Positions 10,638 through 23,162 of a DNA stretch of 64,000 bases are shown one piece after another (position 1 is the first letter of the stretch; each line of letters begins with the position of its first letter). Source of the DNA: Rostrohypoxylon terebratum (lineage: Eukaryota > Ascomycota > Sordariomycetes > Xylariales > Hypoxylaceae); the NCBI GenBank assembly GCA_022497145.1, contig MU385946.1, forward strand, positions 1-64,000, in the 5' to 3' direction. Both the position numbers and the translations under genes were made by a program. The notes beneath the pieces were generated by a model. The model ran no database searches and was not told the DNA's origin. It saw only the letters and a list, made by a program, of their open reading frames with translations.

Positions 10638-12818
10638 GGTTATCAGATTGGTGTCTTGTGTGAAATAAACGTTGATATTTGAAAGATGCAGATCGAATGT
10701 GAAGTTTATAGGAGGGAAGTTGATGGGTAGAAGATCAAAACTGTTTGTGCATTCAGCGGAAGGTACGGTACTTATATTCTCTCCATCATAGCATTTACCT
10801 CCTTCCAATATTATCAAGAACGTCTCTAGAATCTTGACGGCGAGTCAATGTATGACCCCCGCTGTCCCACGGGGTATAGACGTCCTTCGTTGTAGTAAGC
10901 ATCGATCGAAATACACTACTCAACTTGGCGCATATTGGCTTTCATCTCTTTCCCTTGTCAAACAGAGCTGTATCGCCAATACGAAAACGCTGGCTTTCTC
11001 GAACATTATCTGTGGATCTTCACAACCCATGCATATCTTTGGAGAACTCACCTTCATGGTGTGTAGTCTTACCAGTCCAGCCCCTAATTTTCCGAAACGC
11101 CACTTGGGGAGTCTTAGATTATCCCTGTTAAACACGACGTTCTCGATCTGTCTTGTGTACGCAGCACTCCATGTTTTCTAGCTGCGATGCGAAAAATAGG
11201 TTACGTATCGAGTCTGGGTGGCCGCCACGAAGGCCTCCTGTGCCCGGATACTACCCAAGTTTGCTTACACTGTATTAAAAAGGCAAAAATATCAATGACA
11301 AGGAGGACATGTGGGAAGGTTACGTCGATATCAGCAGGTTTGAACTCCGAATCGGAGCATTTAGAAAATACTAGCGGATGGCAGGGAATTAGCCAGCAGT
11401 CAAATCAAAATTCCTAGATTCACATATGCCTTCTCGCTATCGTGACATCTAACCAATTATCATAGAAGAGGTGCTATCATGAAATGGTGTGTCTCTTAGA
11501 GCATTCAGCCAGCTTGATAGTCTATACTTGGGGTTAAAAAGCATTTGTCAGATTTGGGCCTTCGTTTAATCTAGGTGATAAAAGGCCCTTGCAGTCTTAG
11601 GTGAGTTATCATGGGTCCATATTCCGGGGAAAATATGCTTGTTGAGTATACCAAGACATAATCCCCAGCCCTCGCTCGGCGGCTTTGCTATTTCTGACTT
11701 CTGTTATGGTGTATAGATTAGCAATATCGAGTCTCTCTCAAGAGACTAGGATTCTCTCATTATCTTATAGGTACTTGCTTGATAAAGGCAAAGGCTACAT
11801 CTTCTCGTGTCGTCAACGGAGCATACCTGATTCACATATCTTGGATACCGCAACTAGTCTCAACCAGAGGCGCTCGCCTTGGCCATTCTAATCTAGTAAC
11901 AACCATTTATCAAGATATGAAAAGCTTACTTCAATATTTACTATAAGATCAAACGGCTTCTGTATATGGCCTAGGCCTCCAAATCCTTCAGCTGGGCGTA
12001 ACGGTCACCGATGTGGTCCCCTGTGCCGTAGCTAGGTATTGAACTATGGTCCGTTTTGTACTCTGTGGAAGAAGCAAGTGGCATGTGGCTTATGGACTCT
12101 TAAAAAACCTATATCAAGGGGGGTAACGCCACTTCGATAGTACGGTGGTGTGGCTATCTGACCTCGTGAATGCCGGTCTCAGCATCAGTGACACTTTAAG
12201 CTTATAAAGCGCATCGGTCAGATAACCGGAAGGCAATACTATCTGTACACATGGTTCCTGGAGTTAGTTCGCGCGGGAGGATCCTATCCCAGGCACCACA
12301 AGGTATTACTATTGAGCAAATATCTATGGCTATCGTGGCTATGTTCTACTAACGCAGACCGGTTCGCGGAGGGCGGGCCGGACCGAGAAACTAGCCACAG
12401 CTACCAAGATCTGTAATTTTAAGGGTAGGATGCGAGCAAGGTAGAGAATACAGAAACTTTACGTCTGTTTAGCTTCACCTTAGATGCATGTGATTGATAT
12501 CTTCCTCATTCCTCCGTCGGTGGGTCCGATCCGACTACATGTTGACATTCCTTTATTCACATGATCTATTTGCCGCACGTCGTTAGCAACGAGCGCCTAG
12601 AATCCAAGATTTGCCAAGGTGAGAGCTCCGTTGAGCGGACTTCAATCGATGCAGATACGTGAAGGATCACGGCACCTGCGTCATCGACACCAGAAAATAT
12701 CTGACAGATCTCATTTCAGATATCCGAGTTTCTTTTCGTTATATCTGCGTAACATTAAATCTCGAAGGCGCTACAACTGATGTGCCGTTTGGTACATGAA
12801 CTTTTTGCCGAGTAATTA

Positions 12819-12861
12819 AATATATTTTTCAAATTTTAGAAACTGTTTTGAAAAATATATT
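12819..12861. repeat. Perfect 15-bp inverted repeat with a 13-base loop
   Basis: Positions 12819-12833 read aatatatttttcaaa and 12847-12861 are its exact reverse complement. The arms are AT-rich and lie in gene-free DNA. Similar short words (tgccgtttggt at 12784, tgccgtgtggt at 12878) flank the hairpin. It could be the remnant of a small inverted-repeat element or simply a structured AT-rich sequence. Confidence 0.6.
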
Positions 12862-13340
12862 CAACATTTACAAAAATGCCGTGTGGTTAAAGTTACTACG
12901 CAAGGAAGTACTCTAATCACCTTAAGCCGGGGGTATGGCCCGTTGAGGTATACATAGCTTCTTAAATATGTACATCGTTTGCTAGAGACGCTAAATCAAT
13001 CATCATCATCCGCGTAACATTTGCGCTGCGCCGTCGCGAATGTCTAGCCACAACCCTCCCAGACGCTGCAACATCTACAGTAGATCAATTTCCTAGGTGA
13101 GAAGATTATTGGCACAGGATATCAAGGAATTATATCCTACCGTGGGCCTTCTTGGGGGAATGTTGCCGCGCAACAATGACGTTGGTATGCATGTCATCTT
13201 CGGACCTTACTTGGCTCCCTTGGCTTATTATGAGTCCAACCACATCGCCGCTGCGCGTAATCCAAATTCGGAATGTTGAGAAATATCTTAAGACTGGAAA
13301 CTAACATCACAGCACAAACACACTTAGAAACTGTATTTTT

Positions 13341-13390
13341 CGGAGTTGATCGAGGAGGCTTGGAGTTGATCGGGGAGACTTGGAGCTGAG
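13341..13390. repeat. Short tandem repeat, about 20-bp unit, 2.5 copies
   Basis: The unit ggagttgatcgaggaggctt is followed by a near-identical copy (ggagttgatcggggagactt) and a partial third (ggagctgaggag). No gene is associated with it. Confidence 0.6.
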
Positions 13391-14611
13391 GAGTGCTGGT
13401 CGATGTCGAAGGATGGTTTCAGCTGGGTTGAGATCGCCTGTTGACCAAGCTCTTCGATAGCACAGAATAAGCAATTACCTTGGCGCCAAGTTAAGTCCGT
13501 TCACTTTCAGGGGCCAGGCAAAGGAGTCTCCAGCAAACAAGATCGATCTATCATATTCTTCATCGGGCCTTCTGTGTTAAGCCACAGAAACTGTCTCGGA
13601 CTCACGGAGGGCGATATATCCTGTTGAAATTTAAGTCCGTGTTGAAAAGCAATAAGAGGGTAGTTGTTTGACCTATTAACGCGACTGACCCTTTTGGCCG
13701 ACGGGCTCGGGTCTACCCAATCATGTGGCTTAAGGTAGGTGGTATGGTGGACGGAGGCTGGCTTACCCAGTCGGTGCGGCTTATCATTCGACAGGAATAG
13801 GTATTGCATACATCCTTTAACAGGTCTGAGATAGGCGGCCCTAATGAGAGGCGTAAGGAGCACCAATTAGCTTATTTGGTTCATCCCCGGGGCTAAACTC
13901 CATGGTACTCAGCAGGCAAAAAAGAAGCGAACTCCAATCGCCAAGCGCAAGCCGCAGCACGGCTCCGTGATGAGGACTGCGGTCGGATCGCGAACCTGTG
14001 GACCTCGGTGTAAGGCCGGACCCATCCCATTGCATTAGCCCTATCGCGTAAGATAGGTAGAATTACTAGGTTTATCCATCAAATGGCGTCGATGGCGCCG
14101 CATAATCCCGATCGTAGTAGCACCCAAGTCGTTTGAGTCTACAATCTAGACATGTTACTGTGCTATTTCCACCGTGTGCGTGACCGTGACCCATTCGATA
14201 GAAGATTCCATCAAAATTATCTGTTTATCAATGCTTAGTCTATGGCTTGTCGTCCTCATACAATGAATTGCTAATTTCCCACCGGGTCCCCAACTTCAGA
14301 ACTCACTTCGGAGGCCTCTTCTGGACTGTCCAGAGCGTTCAAAGTACGTGAAGCTGAGGGATTTAGGTTTCATGCATATGCAGTAGTGTATAGCCAAGAA
14401 AGTACTAGGGAACAAAAGGCTTCTTTCACATTCACGCGTGGAATTTAAGCCCATTAGCAGACCCGTCAAACCCCTTCTATTTGATACAGACTTCCAAGGC
14501 CCGCTCGCTTTTTTCAGCCGCTTTGCCAATCCTTCTGCCCCTTAATACTCAACACAGCTCTTACATACAACCACAGAACGTCAACATCGTACTTTCAAAA
14601 TAGTCATTACC

Positions 14612-15518
14612 ATGTCTGAGGACAAAAAACTCGAGTCCGGTCCGGTCTTGGTCGTGGAATCGAGACCTACCGGCTTTAGCTTTACTAGTCAGCTCACCGA
14701 TGAAATCAATTCAAGCTTGGCAGCTATACCTTTGCTTGCCTGCTGTTTCGCAACAGGCCTTACTGATGGAACCCTCTATAACGGTTAGAATCCACCTACC
14801 CATTCACAATTCCATAACTAACATAATTCTCAGCGTATGGAACTTTTGTCTCAATGCAAACTGGTATAGAAACACCACTCTCCGAATCAACCCAATTATC
14901 GAAGGTGGCACTAATAATTTCCAAGGAAACACGATCTTTGTTGCTCTAGGTGCTTCCGGGCAAAACAACAAACCCTACGGGTTCGCTCGCTCCCTTTGCT
15001 CGATAGGGTGCTTCGTAATAGGCTGCTTCGCCTTTTCCCGTCTCCATAAACTGATCGGCGGAGGTCGTCTTCGAAGAACTCTCCTCTCCTCCTTCTTCGC
15101 ACAGACCGTTTGTGTCGTCATCGCAGCAACTATCATTCAGACCGGTATTGTCGATGGCACGTATCCCTCGCGGAGAGATCCGGAGGACGTCGATTTCACC
15201 GAGCTTGCGCCCATCGCGTTGCTCAGTTTCCAGGCTGCGGGCCAAATCGTTAACAGTCGTGGACTAGGTGTGAGCGAGGTGCCTACTGTCGTCATCACGA
15301 CTCTACTCTGTGATCTAGTGAGCGATGAGCGGATTCTAGCGCCACTGAAGGAGAATGGAAAGCGTAATCGCAGGGCTATAGCTTTTCTCCTAACACTCTC
15401 TGGTGCTATATGCGGAGGATGGATATCCAAAGCAACTGGCGCCGTGCAGCCGAGTCTTTGGTTCGTCGCGGCTATTAAGGCAGTCATCACTCTTTCATGG
15501 TTATGGATAAGCAAATGA
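14612..15518 (+). CDS. DUF1275 (YoaK-family) integral membrane protein
   Basis: Three exons (14612-14783, 14834-14863, 14926-15518) give 264 residues. After a roughly 30-residue polar N terminus the protein reads as six or so hydrophobic helices. The hallmark of the family is ATGLTDGT followed by FVSMQTGNTIFVALG near residues 55-75, which spans both introns. Later helices include VCVVIAATIIQTG, ELAPIALLSFQAAGQ and SLWFVAAIKAVITLSW. The function of DUF1275 proteins is not established, although they are often annotated as transporters. The 30-base middle exon carries the most conserved part of the signature. The ATG at 14612 is chosen because it precedes the polar N terminus directly. Confidence 0.85.
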
Positions 15519-16727
15519 GTTTGAAGCTGTATATACACGATAGAACATATTAGAGAGTACATGTACCTTGACGAGGATAGACTATAACATAGAGTTTGAT
15601 AATTAATGCTCAGACGAATTATTCAAAATACATGACGACTTAATCCCACCAGAAAATCTCCATAGCCTTAATATACAGCATCTTTGAACCCCTGCATAAT
15701 CCATCCCGAATATCGTCTTCTCGGTGCAACAACTTAAAATTTAGGCGTCAAGAATCATCACCTTGGAACCCACGAGCCGAGATAAGATAGCACCTACTAT
15801 ATAGTGATTTACTATATGTGGCATTAGTCACTTGTAATAATTCTTCTTCCTGAGCTCCCCATCTAATGACAGCAATAGGGGTTATACAATCACGTGACAC
15901 CCCTATTCTTGACTCCAAGTCCGGGATTTAACCGTGATTGGTCCTCTGCACAATCCCCTACCTAATTCGTAACATTCGACGGTCTTCAAAGTGAACTCTT
16001 CTGGAACTATGGTTCATTTGATTCAGTTTACCAGATTCAACCCACGGAGCGTCATTGTCAGTTAGTCAAAGCATGGCTATTTTACCAGGTGAAACATGTT
16101 CCGCGGAGTTTGCAGATCGAGCCCGGCTAAGACGGCACCCCGTGGGCCTGTAAGCCCGGCGCCTTCACCGCCACACTAGTCGGTTGATTCAAGACGTTGC
16201 CGAGTTCCGGACTGAGGACATCAACGGACGGGTGTCGTTGGATTTACGGGTGTATGTCGTCGGACAGCGGAAAACAGACACGAGGGCTCGCCGGTGCCGG
16301 TTATCCGAGTGATGGCTCACATCGCGTGGCACGGTACCTAGCGAGGTTCCCACCCTCCCCAACCGGAAATTAACTTGTCGTGCATAGGGCGTATGCCACA
16401 TGTTCGCTGCAGTAGGTATGTATTAATAGTAGTAGGATATATTTAGAAGCTGCAGTGTTAAGGGCGTACATGAATTCGTTAGGTAAGTATAGAAGACTTC
16501 ATGTCGATATATTTTCGGTACCTTTTGTGCCCAGGAATACCAACTTCCAAGACACCCTCGCGTTATGCTAACAAAAACTAGGACGATCGGGCGGTTCGGC
16601 TACTCTCGTCGCAGGGAGTTTCGATGTCTCTCTTGATGGATGGGAAAATTACGTATTTGGTTAACGCGAGAACTGACTAAAAATGCCCCTCCTTTCCATA
16701 TAACATTCTCTCAACTTCGCGGGAGTA
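15519..16727. other. Intergenic, no gene seen
   Basis: This is about 1.2 kb of sequence with many stops. A more GC-rich patch at 16100-16350 has no protein I recognise. It leads into the NLR-tail relic that begins near 16728. Confidence 0.5.
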
Positions 16728-16815
16728 TCCGACTGCGCAATGTCATATACGTTCTTACATCCCAGCTGTTAGATAACAGGAGCGAACTTGTTTATCCAGG
16801 GTTTCCTAGGTTGTT
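16728..16815 (+). pseudogene. Relic of the C-terminal module of an NLR like the gene at 3142-8876
   Basis: The frame reads IRLRNVIYVLTSQLLDNR followed by a YPGF block. It matches the intact NLR tail at 8335-8415, which reads TRLRNVVYIITSRLLNNK and the same YPGF block. The match is also visible in the DNA, for example cgactgcgcaatgt against cgacttcgcaatgt. Outside about 90 bases the similarity disappears, and no NACHT or ankyrin sequence is nearby. A broken duplicate or a translocated fragment is the simplest reading. Confidence 0.65.
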
Positions 16816-17200
16816 GAGAGACGTTGTGTTCAATATTGACATCCAAGATTCCAAGTTGCTGACGCCAGGGTGCTCCGTGATGATTTCAGTGGAGATGGAA
16901 TTAATATCATAAATGCCAGCCGCCGGCGATTCGATGTTTTTACAACCTGCCGTATGTAAATTAAGTAGGTGGGTGCGTTGATTCAAACCATTAGGCGAGT
17001 GAGGGGCGACGATGACCACAGTTGGCCTGTTCAAGATCGTGTGAAGCGATGCCAAGAAAAGGTAGCTTGACTTGGCCTTTACCGCACTAGTGTAGGGGAT
17101 AACGCTTTTCAAGTGAAATTATAGGTCTAATTTATTCTTCGCGCTAAATTTTTTCTTATTTTTCTCCTGTCGAAAAAAAAATTAAGAGGCGATCGTTACT

Positions 17201-18994
17201 ATGGAAAAGGAACCCGAGCCTCAAGAGGAGAACACCGATAATGCGATACACTCTGATGGCGCAGAGGCGGTCGGCGACAGGGACGTCGCTATTGCGATGG
17301 TGGGGGAAGAGGGCCATGCCGTAGATCCGGTGGTAGTCCGGCGCGCTGTTCGCAAGATCGACTGGTTCTTGATCCCCGCCATGACTGTCGGATGTGAGTT
17401 TGGATCCTCCCTAACTCGATCAAATCGTACATGTAACTAATCATCATGTTAAGATGGGCTTGTATATTATGATAAGGTACGGTCTCGCACATCGCGCTCT
17501 CACTTCTGCGGCATTTAGACGCTCATAGAGAACATCATGTTTTAGGCTATTTTAGGATCCGCGGCGCTCTTCGGCATGACGACCGATTTGAAGCTCAGCA
17601 TGCCGGACCCGCGGCACCCCACTACGGTTGACACGTCGCGGCTCAGCTGGGCAACATCTATCTTCTACTTCGGTATGCTGGGTGGATTGTACCCCATGTC
17701 ATATGCGCTCCAGCGCTTCGAGACAGGGAGAGTACTTGGTGGTGTCGTCGTGCTTTGGTCTTTGATCTGCATGCTCACAGCCGCAGTTACTTCGCACCAG
17801 GGATTGTATGCACAACGTTTCTTTCTAGGGTTCGTAGAAAGTGTCATCCCGACGGGATTCATGTGTATCATCAGCGGGTACTATACGCAACAAGAGCAAT
17901 CGCTGAGACAGAGCTGGTGGTTCTCCTCGACAGGGCTCTGGACGATTATCGGTGGTGCTCTCAACTACGGGTTTGCCCAGATCACGGGCGGTGGCTTACG
18001 TCGGTGGCAGTATATATACCTCCTAGCAGGATGCCTCACCTTCATTTTCGGTCTATTCTGCTTCGCTGTGCCGAGCTCGCCCGTATCTGCGTGGTTCCTA
18101 ACCAAAGATGAGAAGTTCGCGGCAGTAGAACGGTTGCGATACGGCCAGACCGGAGTACGCTGTACCAAATTCAAATGGTTGCAGTTGAGGGAAGCTGTGC
18201 TTGACGTCAAGATATGGTTAATCGCGATCATGATGGCTTCGGCGTATACGGTAAATGGCGCTGTGTCTGGATTTGGTCCACTGATCGTGTCGACCTTCGG
18301 GTGGAGCACGCTTGAATCCATCGTCTTCCAATTTCCACTAGGGGGTCTGTGCTTGATCGCTATTCTACTCACGGGGTGGCTTGGGTCGCGCTATCCTAAT
18401 ATTCGAATCCTCATGTTGATCATATGCTGCCTTCCAGTCATCGCGGGGTGCGCCATTATCTGGAGGAGCAAGTGGTCGTATCATGCTGCAGCGCCGGTAG
18501 TTGGCTACATACTCACGGGTACATTCGGCGGGGTAGTCAGCTTGATCATCACAATTGGAATGTCTAATGTTGCCGGACATACCAAGAAGAGCTTCACCTC
18601 GGCGACAATCTTCGTAGCGTATTGTGTTGGTAAGCTCATTCAATTTGCTATGTGTTGTGACTCATCTTCGTTAACGCGTCTGTGTCAGGAAATATCATCG
18701 GACCCCAGCTCATCAAGAGCCAAACCAAGGCGTCTCATTACCCCGAATTATGGCTTGGCCTTATCATATGGTTCGTCAGCAACCAGTCCTATCCACCCAG
18801 CCAATATGCGTATACTGACTTATTGCCATAGCTACTGTATCACAATAGTGGCTTCGATGGTCCTCTTTATGGTGCTGCGATACGAGAACCGCAAGAAAGA
18901 ATCCGTGATAGTGGAAGACGAGACTGAAAGAGCCAAACTCGCATTTCAAGACCTTACTGATAAAGAGAATCCGTATTTTAGATACGTTATGTAG
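17201..18994 (+). CDS. MFS transporter, anion:cation symporter (Dal5/allantoate permease-like) family
   Basis: Five exons (17201-17393, 17454-17476, 17546-18629, 18689-18770, 18832-18994) give 514 residues. The N terminus is acidic and cytosolic. The first membrane segment carries the family pattern RKIDWFLIPAMT..GLVYYDKAILGSAALFGM. About twelve hydrophobic segments follow, with a long charged loop (SAWFLTKDEKFAAVERLR) between segments 6 and 7, typical of this group. Members import carboxylated or amide compounds such as allantoate, pantothenate, nicotinate or dipeptides with protons; the substrate here cannot be assigned. Exon 2 is only 23 bases and encodes YGLVYYDK together with the flanking phase base. 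The C-terminal tail ends FRYVM. No partner gene is adjacent. Confidence 0.88.
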
Positions 18995-20380
18995 ACTGCG
19001 AATTCGAGATACCTGAATAAACAAAGTTGAGCCTGAGGTATTACCTTCAACTTCATTTCAATCGTCCATTCATTACTAGCGAAATTTCCAGTCGACTTTA
19101 AATATTTCCCTCGGAATTCCCTACTCAGCGACTTCCGGTATCGACTTTGACCGGCTTCGAAATATGCTCTTGAAACGACCCGAAATTTTGGATGACTTCG
19201 AATCAGTACTGTCTACTGAGCCGAGACTCATCATACTGCTCCTGCGGCGTTCTACAGCTTCACTAGCAGACATCGCATCGTGTATGACAGATTCTTCCCA
19301 CGTTCCTAGGCGACGCAGAGCGGCTGGTCAACTCAAGAAGTAAGACCTACGGAAAGGGGATCATACGGATATTTCCGGCTCCTCCGATTCCAAAAGACCT
19401 AGGACGTTCCTTGGTCGTAGTTGATACAGGCATGATGGATCCCGTATAGATGCGTGTGTCGAATGGTGGTTGTCAATGTAGGCTGGCGCTTAGGTATATA
19501 TTCCCATGAAGTTATCTGGATTTGCCTAAGAATGTGGCTCCTTCACGGGGGTAGCGACGTTATGAATGAAAAGCGACAACATGCATCTGTACGCATCTGT
19601 ACGCATCTCTAGTGGCATGATTTAGTTCCGGATCTCAATGATAACTAAGTGGCATCTCATTGGTCCCCCCAACAATCTGTCTTGCTTTCACATATCTCAA
19701 ACTAGAACTTGGCCGGTAACTATGTCGTCATGTCCCGTGAGACTTAGCCGATTCTGGTGACGACCGATCGATGTGTAAGATAGCGGCACGGAGCCTCACT
19801 GGTTCCCCACCGCGGAGAGCTGCAAAGTTCATGTGCGTTGATATCATCCTAACGGATTCGAGTTAGATCTAGAAGCGTTCTCCAACTTCATCCAGATTCC
19901 AGATTCCAGAGAGGATCCTGTCAGCCTTAACACTCCACTAGCTTTCAAGTGTGAATATGCAAAATATACCTAGCTGAATATCGACGCTGGTGGTGCACGA
20001 CATGATATTAGATAGTTTGGCCAGATGTATCGATTTGAGACACCGGATAGCTGTAACATTGCACGATTAATACATCTCCATATCCATATATGAACTCGAT
20101 ACCAAATTCAATTGATTAGGCTCAGTATAATGTTGTAAAGTTGTTGTGATGTTGTAATGTTCGTGGACTGTGTTTATTGAGGATTGATCCACTAAATCCA
20201 CTAGACAAGTCCACTAGACAAGGACCCCACCAATGGATTACATAATTCCATGCTCATCACCTTTGTAAATGCATATTCCTCTTTAAGCAGGTAGATACTA
20301 GTTTTAATCTAATATCCGGCTTTTACGATTTCGTCGATTCTACAACATGTCATCACCAAGTCACCAAGTCGACAACAGCC
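18995..20380. other. Intergenic, 1.4 kb, no gene seen
   Basis: Stops are frequent in all frames. It contains a small tandem repeat at 19581-19610 (three 10-base units close to acgcatctgt) and a direct repeat of tccactagacaag near 20200-20222. The last few hundred bases are the probable promoter of the RINT1/Tip20 gene. Confidence 0.55.
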
Positions 20381-22896
20381 ATGGCTATAAATGTGCCAGC
20401 GTACTCTTACTCAAGAGAACCAGATATCCGGCTGGAAGACTATCTCGATGATAAGCTCCAATCCACAACCGATCTCGAGAGCCTCGACACCCTCCTAGCC
20501 AGCGTCGAAGTCCAACGCAGTCAGCTACAGACCCAGCTTGACGATGCTACCAAAGAGCTCCAAGATGCACGACGCGCAGCCCAAGACCAACAAGGCGGAC
20601 TCGCCAAGTCCATAGATGAGTTCAACAAGTTACAAGAAAGTATCGATGTCCGTATGAAGATCGTCGCCGAGTCTACCGCCCCCGACGAAGCCATCCGTCG
20701 CCTCGAACAACCGATGAAGCAGCTCCATAAGGTGGACCTCGCTTACCAGTATGTTTTGCTATTACAAGACGTCGAGAACCTACGAATAGAAGCACGTTCG
20801 CACCTCCCACAGAGCCCGAAAGCCGCGCTACAGTCTTACTCCAGACTCAAGAAGCTAAGCGTTCGGTTGAGGGAGCTACAGAAAGCGGCGGATGAGGCCG
20901 CTACGCACTTGGTGAACTATGTCGAGAAAACTACCGAGGACCTTTGGCAGGAGATGAAGGACACTATGTCTAAGGAGCTCGAGAGCGTTTTAAAGGAGCG
21001 CGGTTGGCCTCAGGGAGTCGATACGGATGCCGAAATGGACGGTGAATGGTTACAGTGCTTCGAAAAGTTGGTCGACCTACAAGTGCCTGAGATACTCTAC
21101 TCCGAAGAGGTAGTCATACTATTGCCGATTGAAGTAATGGCGAAGCCCTTCATCCAATGGTTCCGGTTCCAATTCATGGGTGATAATGCGACAAGCAGTC
21201 CTCAGGCCTTCGGAACATTCTGCATTCCTCACATTTTGGCGCTTATAGACAAATGGGAGGGTTTCTTCAGAGATAACCTAGGTTATATCTTAGCATCGCG
21301 GTTCAAAGAGACCAAAGTGCGGGACCTGTCAGTTTACGTGGACCCAGCTTGCGCTTTGATCACGGCGTTATTGCCCGTGATGAGAGAAAAGATCAACAGT
21401 CAACTCCAACATGGGCTACAAAATCCACCATTTTTGAGCACCCTTATGGTACAGCTCATGAATCTAGACGATGAGATACGTTCTCGATTTAATTATGACG
21501 GCGGTGACCCGGAGCAAGGATGGGCTGGTTTGACATCTGAAGTGCTAGATAAACATTTCAATGATTGGTTCAAAGCGGAGAAGGACTTTGCTCTCGAACG
21601 CTATCATTCTATCATGGACTCCCCCGATGCCCGAAAGATCGATTTTGACTACGGCGGCACTGGTAAGATGAAACCTACATACGGCGCCGTGAGGGTGACA
21701 GACTTGCTCAAGTCCGTCACGACCCAATATGAACGAGTACGAAGGTTCTCTCACAAGCTCAAATTCCTAATTGATATCCAGCTTGAGATCTTGGATGACT
21801 ATCATGATCGCTTCAAGGATTCTCTGGATGCCTATTATACGATAACCTCAACCTTGGGACGAACTCTTCATGGCGTGACAAAAGAACAAGCAGCTGCCTT
21901 GGAAGGCACAGGTGCTTTTGAGACGCTCTGCAAGGTCTTAGGCAGCTCCGATCATATCATCGTCACGTTGAAAGATTGGAGTAATGAAGAGGTGAGGCTT
22001 CATCATTCGAAAATATGTGTCGGCTTGATTACTAATCTTATACAGATCTTTGTGAGTCTTTGGGATGAACTTCAGAGTAGGGCTAAAAGGAGTGACCGTG
22101 GTGGTAATATCGCTAGCGGCATGAGTTATGAAAATGTTAAGGACAAAACCTCTTCAACCGTTGGCTCAGATGACGATGGTGGGATATTGTTCGATGAGAC
22201 TATTGCAGCATACACCAATCACCGCAAGAACGCCGAAGAATACCTAGTCTCAGCGCTAAACGATTCGCACCAGAAGGCATTCCGGCCCTATGTCGCCAAA
22301 ACTCATTGGACTACTATTAGTGATAGTACCCATAGTAAGACTTGGTATCTTCCCGACCCTTTGTTAACTTGCTAAGTGTGTGCAGTTGACTCCATTACTC
22401 CCGAACTAGATGAACCCCTCAAGGTAACATTTGCACTAAGCCCTATTATCCCACTTTATTAATAACATAATTGTAGATCCTCAAACGAAACCTCTCTTTT
22501 CTCGCTACCACGTTGAGCACAGCAGTTTATCGCCGAATATGGCGAGAGTCGCTTGAGAAGTTGCAGGACCTCCTCTGGACTAATGTCCTCATGGCGCAGA
22601 ACTTCACGACACTCGGCGCTACTCAATTCGCTGAGGATATTAAAACCATCTCTGCTCGCATAAACCAATACATACCAGATGGCTCCGCAGCACTCACTAC
22701 GCTTCAAGACAGCTTGGTATTGTTAAATCTCCCAGTAGAAGCCAAAAATGAAGCTGTATCTCTCCAAGAAGCCACCAACCGCGCCTTCACGGACAATACA
22801 GAAGCCAAGAACCTCCTCTTGGAGCTAGGCCTGGAATCTCTCACCCCAGCAAACGCAAGGAAGATTCTACAAAGACGAGTTGAGAGTAGCGACTAG
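20381..22896 (+). CDS. RINT1/Tip20 family subunit of the Dsl1 (NRZ) tethering complex
   Basis: The exons are 20381-21991, 22046-22319, 22386-22423 and 22477-22896, giving 780 residues, close to the family length. Residues 30-130 are a long coiled coil (LESLDTLLASVEVQRSQLQ). The helical RINT1/Tip20 domain follows, with the typical WFKAEKDFALERYHSIM near residues 395-410. The C terminus is a helical rod (YRRIWRESLEKLQDLLW). The complex sits on the ER and captures COPI vesicles returning from the Golgi. The 54-base intron 21992-22045 (GTGAGG..TACAG, with actaat as branch-like site) is a multiple of three and stop-free, so a genomic reading frame runs through it. Splicing joins DWSNEE to IFVSLW, as the family requires. 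This looks like a core single-copy gene. Confidence 0.88.
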
Positions 22897-23162
22897 AGAA
22901 TACGGTTTTTTTTTCATGGAACCCATCGCAGACCCCCCTAATCTATTGCAATTTTTGCGCCCATGCGCGACCCCATATCTGATGTGTTGAATTGCTCTGT
23001 AATAAATCTATGCCCGTGAGCCCCCATCCCTAAATCTTAAGCATCGTGGGTTGAAGTCCAACGCCTTGCATTCGTGGCAGGCCAAATATGATGTTTCCTT
23101 CGCCGTACCTACCGCAGATAATTCGATGTGATGTTTGTGTAATTCGCTGCCTGAACCCGCGC

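Larger units (their letters stand above)
10638..14611. other. About 4 kb without a gene I can support
   Basis: Open frames here are all under about 120 codons, lack recognisable motifs and do not join convincingly. The stretch holds an AT-rich hairpin at 12819-12861 and a short tandem repeat at 13341-13390. The last 300 bases are probably the promoter of the DUF1275 gene. Confidence 0.6.

Noticed and set aside
10834..11181. Open frames on both strands upstream of the lyase gene
   Set aside because: Short, no motif, and no phase-compatible neighbouring exon found.
13507..14035. Two minus-strand frames of 119 and 64 codons
   Set aside because: No domain, no plausible intron joining them, and composition resembles non-coding DNA.
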